Part shown: piece by piece, positions 32,501-40,842 of the stretch
Layout of the letters: every line of letters begins with the position of its first letter
How positions within the stretch are numbered: position 1 is the first letter of the stretch
NCBI RefSeq assembly: GCF_020171315.1
Contig: NZ_JAIUZP010000018.1
Coordinates: 1 to 54,454, forward strand
DNA from: Pseudooceanicola nanhaiensis
Lineage (GTDB): Bacteria; Pseudomonadota; Alphaproteobacteria; Rhodobacterales; Rhodobacteraceae
Direction: 5' to 3'
DNA length: 54,454 nucleotides
The notes under the pieces: generated by a model
Databases searched by the model: none
The model's input: only the letters and a program-made list of their open reading frames with translations
Told to the model about the DNA's origin: nothing
Position numbers and translations under genes: made by a program

Positions 32501-33676
32501 ATGGGCGTGATCGATTATTTCCGCAAGGACAGCGCGGTGCCGGAGGCCAAGGCCTCGGCGGCGGGGCCGGTGGTGGCACTGGCCGGGTCGGGCCGCGTGG
32601 CCTGGAGCCCGCGGGACACGGCGAGCCTGGCGCGGACCGGTTTCGCGGGCAACCCGGTGGGCTTCCGCGCGGTGAAGATGATCGCCGAGGCAGCCGCGGC
32701 GCTGCCGCTGGTTTTGCAGGATGCGGAGCGGCGCTATGAAGCGCACCCGGTGCTGCGGCTGATCGCGGCGCCGAACCCGGCGCAGGGGCGGGCCGCGCTC
32801 TTCGAGGCGCTCTATGGCCAGCTGCTGCTGACCGGGAATGGCTACCTGGAGGCCGTGGCGGGCGAGGCGGGTGTTCCGGTGGAGCTGCATGTGCTGCGCT
32901 CGGACCGGATGGCGCTGGTGCCCGGCGCGGATGGCTGGCCGGTCGCCTATGAGTACCGCGTCGGCGGGCGCAAGCATCGCTTCGACGTGTCGGGGGGCCG
33001 GTCGCCAGTCTGTCACGTGAAGATGTTCCACCCGCAGGACGATCACTATGGCCTCTCGCCGTTGCAGGCGGCGGCGCAGGCGCTGGACGTGCACAACGCC
33101 GCCTCGCGGTGGTCCAAGGCGCTGCTCGACAATGCGGCACGGCCCTCGGGGGCGATTGTCTATCGCGGGGCGGACGGCCAGGGCAGCATGACGGCAGAGC
33201 AGTTCGCCCGGCTCTCGGCCGAGATGGAGGCGCATCACCAAGGCGCGCGCAACGCGGGCCGGCCGATGCTGCTGGAGGGCGGGCTGGACTGGAAGCCCAT
33301 GGGGTTCTCGCCCTCGGACATGGAATTTCACCGCACCAAGGAGGCTGCCGCGCGGGAGATCGCGCTGGCCTTCGGGGTGCCGCCGATGCTGCTGGGGATC
33401 ACGGGCGAGGCGACTTACGCGAATTACCAGGAGGCGCATCGGGCCTTCTATCGGCTGACGGTCCTGCCGCTGGTGGCGAAGGTCACGGCGGCGGTGGGCG
33501 AATGGCTGTCGGGCTTTGCCGGCGAGGGGCTTGAGCTGAAGCCCGACCTCGACCAGGTGCCCGCGCTGTCGGCGGAACGGGACGCGCAGTGGCGCCGGGT
33601 GAGCGAGGCCGCCTTCCTGTCCGACCCGGAGAAACGCGCCCTGCTGGGCCTGCCGCCGGTGGCGCTGGATGGCTGA
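32501..33676 (+). CDS. orfg3: GTA g3, portal protein (HK97 type)
   Basis: A 391-aa phage portal protein of the HK97 family. It has SLARTGFAGNPVGFRAVKMIAEAAAALP at the start, the LLLTGNGYLE region and the late AFGVPPMLLGITGEATYANYQEA. It forms the dodecameric ring through which DNA enters the capsid and to which TerL and the tail attach. GGAGGGG lies about 6 nt before ATG 32501. A 198-bp gap separates it from g2, the widest break in this otherwise compact cluster. Confidence 0.95.
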   Translation: MGVIDYFRKDSAVPEAKASAAGPVVALAGSGRVAWSPRDTASLARTGFAGNPVGFRAVKMIAEAAAALPLVLQDAERRYEAHPVLRLIAAPNPAQGRAALFEALYGQLLLTGNGYLEAVAGEAGVPVELHVLRSDRMALVPGADGWPVAYEYRVGGRKHRFDVSGGRSPVCHVKMFHPQDDHYGLSPLQAAAQALDVHNAASRWSKALLDNAARPSGAIVYRGADGQGSMTAEQFARLSAEMEAHHQGARNAGRPMLLEGGLDWKPMGFSPSDMEFHRTKEAAAREIALAFGVPPMLLGITGEATYANYQEAHRAFYRLTVLPLVAKVTAAVGEWLSGFAGEGLELKPDLDQVPALSAERDAQWRRVSEAAFLSDPEKRALLGLPPVALDG

Positions 33677-33899
33677 GACGCGGCGCTATGGCTTCGAGAG
33701 TTTCGACTGCGCGCCGGCGCTGCGGCTGGAGGCGCAGGAGCAGGTCGCGCGGATGCAGACCGAGGCGCTGAACGCGCGGCTCGACCGGCTGGAGGCGCTG
33801 ATCGAGCGGCTGGAGCGGCGGCTGTGGCTGACGGTGTTCGGCGTGGTGGGCGTGATCCTGGGCCAGGCGGCCCAGTCGATCATGGAGCGCCTACCGTGA
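33669..33899 (+). CDS. orfg3.5: GTA g3.5, small coiled-coil/membrane-segment protein
   Basis: A 76-aa protein. An N-terminal MAETRRYGFESFDCAPALRLEAQ leads to a helical stretch with Leu/Arg heptads (TEALNARLDRLEALIERLERRL) and a hydrophobic C-terminal segment (LWLTVFGVVGVILGQAAQSI). It corresponds by position and size to the orfg3.5 gene of R. capsulatus GTA. Its role is unclear. It overlaps the end of g3 by 8 bases. Confidence 0.8.
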   Translation: MAETRRYGFESFDCAPALRLEAQEQVARMQTEALNARLDRLEALIERLERRLWLTVFGVVGVILGQAAQSIMERLP

Positions 33900-33909
33900 G
33901 ATGAGGGAA

Positions 33910-33953
33910 GAAGAATTTTCGAAAATTCTTCTCAAAATTCTTCGAAGAATTTT
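33910..33953. repeat. Two adjacent perfect AT-rich palindromes inside GTA cluster
   Basis: A perfect 22-bp palindrome (33910-33931, centre TTTTCGAAAA) and, two bases on, a perfect 20-bp palindrome (33934-33953, centre TTCTTCGAAGAA). They lie between g3.5 and g4 and differ sharply in base composition from the flanks. A similar pair lies at 49895-49937. Confidence 0.9.
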
Positions 33954-33977
33954 GGGTGCGGGCCGAGGGGGATGCGC

Positions 33978-34529
33978 ATGGAACTGGAACGGAAATTCAG
34001 CCGCATCGGCGAGGCGCTGACGGTGACCGACGGCGCGGTGATCGAGGGTTATGCCTCGCGCTTCGGCGCGGCGGATCAGGGCGGCGACGTGGTGCAGGCA
34101 GGGGCCTATGCGGCCTCGCTGGCCGGTCTGGCGCGGGAGGGGCGGCGGGTGAAGATGCTCTGGCAGCACGACCCGGCGCAGCCCATCGGGGTCTGGGACG
34201 AGGTGCGCGAGGATGCCACGGGCCTGTGGGTCAAGGGGCGCATTCTGGAGAGCGTCGAGAAGGGCCGCGAGGCCTCGGCGCTGCTGCAGGCGGGGGCGAT
34301 TGACGGGCTGTCGATCGGCTATCGCACGAAGCGGGCGCAGAAGGACAGCGGGGGCGGCAGGCTCCTGACCGAACTGGAGCTTTGGGAGGTGTCGCTGGTG
34401 ACTTTCCCGATGCTTCCGAGCGCGCGGGTCGCGGGCAAGGGCGAGACGCCCGCCGCCCCCGACTGGCGCGGGATTGCCGCGGCCTTTGGCGCGGCGGCCG
34501 AGGAGATGGCGGCGCTGCGCGACGCCTGA
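33978..34529 (+). CDS. orfg4: GTA g4, HK97-family prohead protease
   Basis: About 183 aa. Phage prohead protease family (herpesvirus-assemblin-like fold): the early VIEGYASRFGAADQGGDVV, catalytic His in KMLWQHDPAQPIG and catalytic Ser in GAIDGLSIGYR. The C-terminal part is Ala-rich. It processes the scaffold region of the capsid protein during head assembly. GAGGGG about 7 nt upstream favours ATG 33978 (MELERKFSRIG); ATG 33972 is two codons earlier. Confidence 0.93.
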   Translation: MELERKFSRIGEALTVTDGAVIEGYASRFGAADQGGDVVQAGAYAASLAGLAREGRRVKMLWQHDPAQPIGVWDEVREDATGLWVKGRILESVEKGREASALLQAGAIDGLSIGYRTKRAQKDSGGGRLLTELELWEVSLVTFPMLPSARVAGKGETPAAPDWRGIAAAFGAAAEEMAALRDA

Positions 34530-34553
34530 GCAACCCGGAACCGGGAGAGGGAA

Positions 34554-35750
34554 ATGACGAGAACCGAGACGACGGCTCGGGCCGGGGAAGATCTGTCTGC
34601 CGACAGCTCCCCGACCGGGCAGGCCACGACCGCGATCGCGGCATTCATGCGGGAGTTCAAAGGCTTCCGCGACGATGTTCATGAGAAATTTCAGCAACAG
34701 GAAGAGCGCATGACCAAGCTTGACCGGAAATCCCTGCGCGTCGCGCGCCCCTATCTTGCCTCGGCCGCCGAGACCGAGGCCCCGCATCAGAAGGCCTTTG
34801 CAGCCTATCTGCGCAGCGGGGATGATGACGCCCTGCGTGGGCTGGAGCTGGAGGGCAAGGCGATGTCCACCGTTTCAGGCGACGGCGGCTATCTCGTCGA
34901 TCCCGAGACCTCGGAGACGATCCGGTCGACCCTCGCCGGGGCGGCCTCGATCCGGCAGATCGCCAACGTGGTGAACGTGGAGGCGACCTCCTACGACGTG
35001 CTGATCGACCAGAGCGACCTCGGCTCCGGCTGGGGCGACGAGACCTCGCAGGCGGAGACCGGCACGCCGCAGATCGAGCGCATCTCGATCCCGCTCTACG
35101 AGCTCTCGGCCCTGCCCAAGATCAGCCAGCGGCTGCTGGATGACAGCGCCTTCGATATCGAGGGCTGGCTGGCGGGCCGGATCGCCGACAAGTTCTCGCG
35201 CGCGGAGGCGGCGGCCTTTGTCACCGGCGACGGCAGCGACAAGCCCACGGGCTTCCTGACCCACACCATCGTGGCGAACGGCAGCTGGAGCTGGGACAAG
35301 CTGGGCTATGTGGCCACGGGCGCAGACGGGGGCTTTGCCGCGTCCAGCCCGGGCGATGCGGTGATCGACCTCGTCTATGCGCTTGGCGCGCGGTACCGGG
35401 CGAACGGCACCTTCGTGATGAACTCCAAGACCGCGGGCGCGGTGCGCAAGATCAAGGACCTCGACGGGCGGTTCCTGTGGTCGGACGGGCTGGCGGCGGG
35501 CGAGCCTGCGCGTCTGCTGGGCTATCCGGTGCTGATCGCCGAGGACATGCCGGACATCGCGACCGACGCCTATGCCATCGCCTTTGGCGATTTCGCGGCC
35601 GGCTACACCGTGGCGGAGCGTCCGGACCTGCGCATCCTGCGCGATCCCTTCAGCGCCAAGCCCCATGTCCTCTTCTACGCCACCAAGCGCGTGGGCGGCG
35701 ACGTGAGCGATTTCGCCGCGATCAAGCTGCTGAAATTCGCGGCCTCCTGA
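34554..35750 (+). CDS. orfg5: GTA g5, major capsid protein (HK97 fold)
   Basis: A 398-aa capsid precursor. Residues about 25-60 form a charged coiled-coil delta region (FMREFKGFRDDVHEKFQQQEERM), normally removed by the g4 protease. The HK97 fold follows with STVSGDGGYLVDPETSETI, PLYELSALPKISQRLLDDSA, AFVTGDGSDKPTGFL and the late VGGDVSDFAAIKLLKFAAS. This is the best-conserved GTA structural gene and is widely used as a GTA marker. GAGAGGG precedes the ATG. Confidence 0.97.
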   Translation: MTRTETTARAGEDLSADSSPTGQATTAIAAFMREFKGFRDDVHEKFQQQEERMTKLDRKSLRVARPYLASAAETEAPHQKAFAAYLRSGDDDALRGLELEGKAMSTVSGDGGYLVDPETSETIRSTLAGAASIRQIANVVNVEATSYDVLIDQSDLGSGWGDETSQAETGTPQIERISIPLYELSALPKISQRLLDDSAFDIEGWLAGRIADKFSRAEAAAFVTGDGSDKPTGFLTHTIVANGSWSWDKLGYVATGADGGFAASSPGDAVIDLVYALGARYRANGTFVMNSKTAGAVRKIKDLDGRFLWSDGLAAGEPARLLGYPVLIAEDMPDIATDAYAIAFGDFAAGYTVAERPDLRILRDPFSAKPHVLFYATKRVGGDVSDFAAIKLLKFAAS

Positions 35751-35894
35751 CGGGGGTGGCGATGGGGCGGGCCGGGTGACCGGCCTGTCCCGGCGCGTGC
35801 CGCCGGGTTTGGCGTTGTCCAGCTGCTCCCTCCGTTCGAGCAACGCGGGTGGCACGCGTCGCAGGACGCGGAGGGGTGAGGGAAAGGGGCTTTC

Positions 35895-36491
35895 ATGCTG
35901 ATCGAAGAGAACGAGGTGCCGCTGGCCGCTTTGCCGATCGAGGCCTTCAAGGCGCATCTGCGGCTGGGGACCGGGTTCAGCGAGACCACGGTGCAGGACG
36001 CGGTGCTGGAGGGGTTCCTGCGGGCGGCCCTGGCTGCGATCGAGGGGCGGACCTCGAAGGCGCTGCTGGCGCGCGATTTCGCCTGGGAGGTCCGGGAGTG
36101 GCGCGATCCGGCGGGGCAGGCGCTGCCGCTGGCGCCGGTGAGCGCGCTGCTGGAGGTGGTGCGGATCGCCGCGGACGGGGCCGAGACGGTGCTGGACACG
36201 GCGCTCTTCCGGCTGGTGGCGGATGCCCATTGCCCGATGCTGGCCCCGGTGGCGGCGCTGCTGCCCTCGGTGCCGACGGGGGGCGCGATGCGGGTGCGGT
36301 TCACGGCCGGTTTCGGCGCAAGCTGGGGCGATCTGCCGGCCGATCTGGCGCAGGCGGTGCTGCTGCTGGCCGCGCATTATTACGAGTTCCGCAGCGAGAC
36401 GGCCCTGGCGCAGGGCTGCATGCCCTTTGGCGTGACGGCGCTGCTGGAGCGGTATCGCGTCGTGCGGCTTGGCGGGGGAGCGGGGCAATGA
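35895..36491 (+). CDS. orfg6: GTA g6, head-tail connector (adaptor) protein
   Basis: A 198-aa protein of the phage gp6-like/YqbG adaptor type: FKAHLRLGTGFSETTVQDAVLEGFLRAALAAIEGRTSK at the N-terminus, then a beta-rich middle and helical end (AQAVLLLAAHYYEFRSE). It joins the portal ring to the neck. A 144-bp gap precedes it. Its stop overlaps the g7 ATG (ATGA at 36488-36491). Confidence 0.88.
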   Translation: MLIEENEVPLAALPIEAFKAHLRLGTGFSETTVQDAVLEGFLRAALAAIEGRTSKALLARDFAWEVREWRDPAGQALPLAPVSALLEVVRIAADGAETVLDTALFRLVADAHCPMLAPVAALLPSVPTGGAMRVRFTAGFGASWGDLPADLAQAVLLLAAHYYEFRSETALAQGCMPFGVTALLERYRVVRLGGGAGQ

Positions 36492-36826
36492 TGCCCCGGC
36501 TGAACCGGGCGCTGGAGCTGGAGACAGCGCAGCGGATCGCCGATGGCGCGGGCGGGTTTTCCGAGGTCTGGCAGGGGCTTGGCACGGTCTGGGCCGAGGT
36601 CTCGGCCCGTGGCGCGGGGCGCGAGCGGGGCGGCGAGGCGCTGCCTCTGGGACAGGTCGGCTGGCGGATCGTGGTGCGCGGCGCCCCGGAGGGCGATCTG
36701 GCGCGGCCGCAGGCGGGGCAGCGGTTTCGGGAGGGCGCGCGGGTCTACCGCATCCTCGCGGTGGCGGAACGTGATCCGGCGGGGCGCTACCTGACCTGCT
36801 TTGCAAGCGAGGAGGCGGTGGCATGA
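36488..36826 (+). CDS. orfg7: GTA g7, head-tail joining (stopper) protein
   Basis: A 112-aa protein starting MMPRLNRALELETAQRIADGAGGF, of the HK97 gp10/head-closure family. It has a beta-barrel pattern with GTVWAEVSARGAGRERGGE and FREGARVYRILAVAERD. It would close the portal-adaptor channel and dock the tail. Two in-frame ATGs (36488 and 36491) are possible. It overlaps g8 by four bases. Confidence 0.88.
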   Translation: MMPRLNRALELETAQRIADGAGGFSEVWQGLGTVWAEVSARGAGRERGGEALPLGQVGWRIVVRGAPEGDLARPQAGQRFREGARVYRILAVAERDPAGRYLTCFASEEAVA

Positions 36827-37233
36827 GTTACGGCGTATCGTCGGCCTTGCAGAAGGCGGTGTACCAGAGGCTGACGGCAGATGCGGCGCTGGCGGCGCTG
36901 GTGGGAACGGACATCTTCGATGCGCCCCCCAGCGGCACGGTGCCCGCGACCTACGTGAGCCTCGGGCCCGAGGTGGCGCGGGATGCCTCGGACCAGACGG
37001 GTGCGGGGGCGCTGCACGATTTCACGGTGACGGTGATCACCGATGCGGCGGGGTTCCAGCTGGCCAAGGACGTGGCGGCGGCGGTGGGCGATGCCCTGCA
37101 TCAGCCGATGCCCGCGCTGGAGCGCGGCACGTTGATCTGGCTGGGCTTCCGCCGTGCCAAGGCGCAGCGCGAGGGCGCGGAGCAGTTGCGGCGGATCGAC
37201 CTGACCTTCCGGGCGCGGGTCGAGGACGCCTGA
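36823..37233 (+). CDS. orfg8: GTA g8, tail terminator-like protein (DUF3168)
   Basis: A 136-aa protein of the DUF3168 family: MSYGVSSALQKAVYQRLTADAALAALVG, then TYVSLGPE and the beta-strand HDFTVTVITDAAG. Members cap the tail tube at the neck. It overlaps g7 by ATGA at 36823-36826. Confidence 0.88.
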   Translation: MSYGVSSALQKAVYQRLTADAALAALVGTDIFDAPPSGTVPATYVSLGPEVARDASDQTGAGALHDFTVTVITDAAGFQLAKDVAAAVGDALHQPMPALERGTLIWLGFRRAKAQREGAEQLRRIDLTFRARVEDA

Positions 37234-37297
37234 GACATATGGCTGACATGGAGCGCGCGCCGGAGCGGGCGCGGCACAACCCTTTGGAGGGACTGAG

Positions 37298-37711
37298 ATG
37301 ACGGCTCAGAACGGCAAGGATCTTCTGATCAAGGTGGACATGACCGGCGACGGCCTGTTCGAGACCATCGCGGGGCTGCGCGCCACGCGGATCGCCTTCA
37401 ACGCGCAGAGCGTGGATGTGACCAGCTTGGAAAGTCAGGGCGGCTGGCGCGAGTTGCTGGCGGGGGCGGGCGTGCGTTCGGCCCAGATCAGCGGGGCGGG
37501 GGTTTTCAAGGACGCAGGCAGCGACGAGCGTACGCGGCAGATCTTTTTCGACGGTGAGACGCCGGAGTTCCAGGTGATCATCCCGGATTTCGGCGTGGTC
37601 GAGGGCGCGTTCCAGGTGACGGCGATCGAATACGCGGGCGCCCATGATGGCGAGGCGACCTACGAGATGGCCATGGCCTCGGCCGGGGCGCTGAGCTTCA
37701 CGGCGCTCTGA
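37298..37711 (+). CDS. orfg9: GTA g9, major tail protein
   Basis: A 137-aa tail-tube protein (phage major tail protein, TP901-1 type). It contains AQNGKDLLIKVD, RIAFNAQSVDVTSLESQGGWRELLAGAG and the EGAFQVTAIEYAGAHDGEATYEMAMASAG end. Stacked hexamers form the GTA tail tube. TTTGGAGGGA immediately upstream is a strong ribosome site, fitting the high copy number needed. The stop overlaps the g10 ATG. Confidence 0.93.
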   Translation: MTAQNGKDLLIKVDMTGDGLFETIAGLRATRIAFNAQSVDVTSLESQGGWRELLAGAGVRSAQISGAGVFKDAGSDERTRQIFFDGETPEFQVIIPDFGVVEGAFQVTAIEYAGAHDGEATYEMAMASAGALSFTAL

Positions 37712-38043
37712 TGGGCAACCCCTGGGCAGGCGAGGTCACGCTGGTGATCGACGGCACGCCGCGGCGGCTGAAGCTGACGCTGGGGGCGCTGGCGGAGCTG
37801 GAGGCCGGGCTGGGGGACGACAGCCTGGTGGCGCTGGTGGAGCGGTTCGAGGCGGGCCGGTTTTCCGCGCGCGACCTGCTGGCGCTGATCCTCGCCGGGC
37901 TCAGGGGCGGGGGCTGGCAGGGGCGGTCCGAGGAGCTGGCGCAGGCCGAGATCGCGGGCGGCCCCATGGGGGCGGCACGGGCGGCGGCGGAATTGCTTGC
38001 GCGGGCCTTTACCGTGCCGGGCGGGGCCGATGGCCCGGTTTGA
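37711..38043 (+). CDS. orfg10: GTA g10, tail assembly chaperone-region protein
   Basis: A 110-aa protein: MGNPWAGEVTLVIDGTPRRLKLTLGALAELEAGLG, then ALVERFEAGRFSARDLLALILAGLRGGGW. This is the GTA gp10 family between the major tail and tape-measure genes, where phages encode tail assembly chaperones. Its frame overlaps the following small gene (38030), reminiscent of the overlapping chaperone pair (G/GT) of lambda. No slippery heptamer was obvious. Confidence 0.87.
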   Translation: MGNPWAGEVTLVIDGTPRRLKLTLGALAELEAGLGDDSLVALVERFEAGRFSARDLLALILAGLRGGGWQGRSEELAQAEIAGGPMGAARAAAELLARAFTVPGGADGPV

Positions 38044-38230
38044 CTGGCCCGCGCTTATGGTGGCCGGGCTGCGGGGATTGGGCCTGCGACCGGCGGAGTT
38101 CTGGGCGCTGACGCCTGCCGAGCTGCGGCTGATGCTGGGGCAGGCGGGCGGTGCGGCGCCCCTGGCACGGCAGCGGCTGGATGCGCTGCTGGCGGCCTAT
38201 CCGGATGAAAGGACACGGGATGGAGAGTGA
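38030..38230 (+). CDS. orfg10.1: GTA g10.1, phage tail assembly chaperone
   Basis: A 66-aa protein: MARFDWPALMVAGLRGLGLRPAEFWALTPAELRLMLG. The FWALTPAEL helix is the signature of the small phage tail assembly chaperone family next to GTA g10. It overlaps g10 by 14 bases and g11 by 11 bases. In related systems it binds the tape-measure protein during tube assembly. Confidence 0.87.
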   Translation: MARFDWPALMVAGLRGLGLRPAEFWALTPAELRLMLGQAGGAAPLARQRLDALLAAYPDERTRDGE

Positions 38231-38876
38231 GGGGATCGAGGACCTGGCCCAGCAGGTCGAGGCGCTGGACGCCTCGCTGGGGCAGGCGGCGGGGATGGCC
38301 GCGGCCTTCGACGGCGAGTTGCGGCGGATGCGCGGCGCGCTGTCCGAGACCGGCAAGGACGTGCAGGTGCTGGAAAAGGGCCTGAGCCGGGGTCTGCGCC
38401 GGGCGCTGGATGGCGTGGTCTTCGACGGGATGAAACTGTCGGAGGCGCTGTCCACCGTGGCGAAGTCCATGGTGAACACGGCCTATTCCGCCGCGGTGCG
38501 CCCGGTGACCGATCATTTCGGCGGGCTTATGGCGCAGGGCGTGGGCGCGCTGGTGCAGGGGATGCTGCCCTTTGCCAATGGGGCGGGCTTTGCGCAGGGG
38601 CGGGTGATGCCCTTTGCGCAGGGCGGCGTGGTCAGCGGGCCGACGCTTTTCCCGATGCGGGGCGGCACCGGGCTGATGGGCGAGGCGGGGCCGGAGGCGA
38701 TCATGCCGCTGGCCCGCGGCGCCGATGGCCGGCTGGGGGTGCGCAGCGACGGCGGTGCCCCGGTGCAGGTGGTGATGCACATCCAGACCCCGGACGTGGA
38801 GGGCTTCCGCCGGTCGCAGAGCCAGGTGGCCGCACAGATGTCCCGCGCGCTGAGCCGCGGGCAGCGCAACCGCTAG
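38220..38876 (+). CDS. orfg11: GTA g11, tape-measure protein
   Basis: A 218-aa short tape measure. Helical N-terminus with coiled-coil character (LAQQVEALDASLGQAAGMAAAFDGELRRMRGALSE), hydrophobic middle (LMAQGVGALVQGMLPFANGAGFAQGRVMPFAQGGVV) and the typical GLMGEAGPEAIMPLARGADGRLGV. Tape measures set tail length and are ejected ahead of DNA. The small size fits the short GTA tail. It overlaps g10.1 by 11 bases. Confidence 0.9.
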   Translation: MESEGIEDLAQQVEALDASLGQAAGMAAAFDGELRRMRGALSETGKDVQVLEKGLSRGLRRALDGVVFDGMKLSEALSTVAKSMVNTAYSAAVRPVTDHFGGLMAQGVGALVQGMLPFANGAGFAQGRVMPFAQGGVVSGPTLFPMRGGTGLMGEAGPEAIMPLARGADGRLGVRSDGGAPVQVVMHIQTPDVEGFRRSQSQVAAQMSRALSRGQRNR

Positions 38877-38885
38877 GAGGGCGCG

Positions 38886-39518
38886 ATGAGCTTTCACGAG
38901 GTGAGATTTCCTGCCAGCCTGAGCTTCGGCTCTACCGGCGGGCCGGAGCGGCGCACGGAGATCGTGACGCTGGCCAATGGCTTCGAGGAGCGCAACAGCC
39001 CCTGGGCGCAGTCGCGCCGCCGCTATGACGCGGGGGTGGCGATGCGCTCGCTCGACGATGTGGAGGCGCTGATCGGCTTCTTCGAGGCGCGTCAGGGGCA
39101 GCTGCACGGGTTTCGCTGGAAGGACTGGGCGGACTACAAGTCCTGCCTGCCGAGCGCGGCGGTGGCCTATGACGATCAGGAGATCGCGCGGGGTGACGGC
39201 GTGGGGCGGGTGTTCCAGCTGGTGAAGATCTATCGCTCGGGCCTGCAGAGCCACGTGCGGGAGATCACCAAGCCGGTGGCGGGCACGGTGCGCGTGGGCG
39301 TGGCGGGCGACGAGTTGCAGGAGGGCGTGCACTACGAGATCGACACGGCGACCGGGCTGGTCACGCTGGCGGAGGTCCCGGCAGAGGGCGCCGCGGTTTC
39401 GGCCGGGTTCGAGTTCGACGTGCCGGTGCGTTTCGACACCGACCGGGTGCAGGTCTCCGTCGCCTCGTTCCGGGCCGGGGACGTGCCCAATGTGCCGGTT
39501 GTGGAGCTGCGGGTCTGA
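38886..39518 (+). CDS. orfg12: GTA g12, distal tail protein (DUF2460)
   Basis: A 210-aa DUF2460 protein: MSFHEVRFPASLSFGSTGGPERRTEIVTLANGFEERNSPWAQSRR, GQLHGFRWKDWADYKSC and the late TDRVQVSVASFRAGDVPNVPVVELRV. It forms the ring at the tip of the tail tube that holds the hub. AGGAGGG precedes the ATG. Its stop shares a base with the g13 ATG. Confidence 0.93.
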   Translation: MSFHEVRFPASLSFGSTGGPERRTEIVTLANGFEERNSPWAQSRRRYDAGVAMRSLDDVEALIGFFEARQGQLHGFRWKDWADYKSCLPSAAVAYDDQEIARGDGVGRVFQLVKIYRSGLQSHVREITKPVAGTVRVGVAGDELQEGVHYEIDTATGLVTLAEVPAEGAAVSAGFEFDVPVRFDTDRVQVSVASFRAGDVPNVPVVELRV

Positions 39519-40402
39519 TGGGGTTTCATGCTGGGCTGAAGGCGCATCTGGAAAGCGGGGCGACCACGCTGTGCCATGCGTGGAGCGTGGTGCGGCGCGA
39601 TGGTGTCGTGCTGGGGTTCACCGATCATGACCGGGATTTGTCCTTTGATGACTTGGTGTTCCGAGCAGACAGCGGGCTGAGCGCGCTTGCCCTGACGCAG
39701 GGCACCGGGCTGTCGGTGGACAATTCCGAGGCCATCGGGGCACTGACCGGCGGCGCGCTGACCGAGGCGGATATCGAGGCCGGGTGGTTCGACGGCGCCA
39801 CGCTGCGCTGCTGGCTGGTGAACTGGGCCGAGGTGGCGCAGCGGCAGCTGATCTTTCGCGGCACCATGGGCGAGATCCGCCGCGCGGGCGGGGCCTTTAG
39901 GGCAGAGCTGCGCGGGCTGACCGAGGCGTTGAACGTCGAACGCGGGCGGGTCTACCAGCGGCCCTGCGGGGCGGTTCTGGGGGATGCGGCCTGTGGCGTC
40001 GATCTGGACGCGCCGGGCTATGCCACGGAACTGGCGGCGGAAGGCGTGGTGGAGAACGTGCGGTTCGACTTCGCCGCGCTGAACGGGTTCGAGCCGGGGT
40101 GGTTCACCCGCGGCCAACTGGTGGTGCAGAGCGGCGCGGGTGCCGGGCTGCGCGGCAGCGTGAAGCGCGACCGGGTGATCGACGGCGTGCGACGGGTCGA
40201 GCTGTGGACGCCGCTGCGGGCCGAGATCGCGCCGGGCGACCTCCTGCGGCTGGAGGCGGGCTGTGACAAGCGGTTCGAGACCTGTCGGTTGAAGTTCGAC
40301 AACGGTCTGAACTTCCAGGGCTTCCCGGACATCCCCGGCGAGGACTGGGTGATGGTGCAGCCGGTGCGCAGCGGCGAGATCTCGGGCGGGAGCCGGAGAT
40401 GA
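39518..40402 (+). CDS. orfg13: GTA g13, tail hub protein (DUF2163), Cys-rich
   Basis: A 294-aa DUF2163 protein beginning MGFHAGLKAHLESGATTLCHAWSV. Four clustered cysteines in two pairs, YQRPCGAVLGDAACGVDL and GCDKRFETCRLKF, resemble the iron-sulfur-binding arrangement of siphophage tail-tip proteins such as lambda gpL. Cluster binding is inference from this pattern. It links the distal tail ring to the g15 fiber-like protein. It overlaps g14 by four bases. Confidence 0.92.
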   Translation: MGFHAGLKAHLESGATTLCHAWSVVRRDGVVLGFTDHDRDLSFDDLVFRADSGLSALALTQGTGLSVDNSEAIGALTGGALTEADIEAGWFDGATLRCWLVNWAEVAQRQLIFRGTMGEIRRAGGAFRAELRGLTEALNVERGRVYQRPCGAVLGDAACGVDLDAPGYATELAAEGVVENVRFDFAALNGFEPGWFTRGQLVVQSGAGAGLRGSVKRDRVIDGVRRVELWTPLRAEIAPGDLLRLEAGCDKRFETCRLKFDNGLNFQGFPDIPGEDWVMVQPVRSGEISGGSRR

Positions 40403-40839
40403 GCGGCGTGATCGGCGACGAGGTGGTGCGCGCGGCGCGGGGCTGGATCGGCACGCCCTACCTGCATCAGGCCTCGGTTCGGGGGGCGGGGACCGATTGC
40501 CTCGGCCTGCTGCGCGGGGTCTGGCGCGAGGTGCTGGGGGCGGAGCCGGAAGCGGTGCCCGCCTACAGCCGCGACTGGTCCGAGCCGCAGGGCGACGAGG
40601 CGCTGTGGCGCGCGGCGCGGCGGCATCTGCACGTGACCGGGCAGGCCGCCCCGGGCGACGTGCTGCTGTTCCGGATGCGGGAGGGCGCGGTGGCCAAGCA
40701 TCTGGGGCTGGCGGCGGAGGTGGGCGCACGGCCCACGTTCATCCACGCCTATTCAGGCCACGCGGTCGTGGAAAGCCCGCTGAGCGCCCCCTGGGCGCGG
40801 CGCATCGTGGCGCGATTTGCCTTTCCCGAGAGGAGCTGA
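40399..40839 (+). CDS. orfg14: GTA g14, NlpC/P60-family peptidoglycan peptidase
   Basis: A 146-aa NlpC/P60 cysteine peptidase of the phage-tail subfamily. Catalytic Cys34 sits in AGTDCLGLLRGVWRE and the His in AVAKHLGLAAEVG. It probably cuts the peptide part of the recipient wall as the tail tip enters. Overlap ATGA with g13; the next gene starts three bases after its stop. Confidence 0.92.
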   Translation: MSGVIGDEVVRAARGWIGTPYLHQASVRGAGTDCLGLLRGVWREVLGAEPEAVPAYSRDWSEPQGDEALWRAARRHLHVTGQAAPGDVLLFRMREGAVAKHLGLAAEVGARPTFIHAYSGHAVVESPLSAPWARRIVARFAFPERS

Positions 40840-40842
40840 GAC

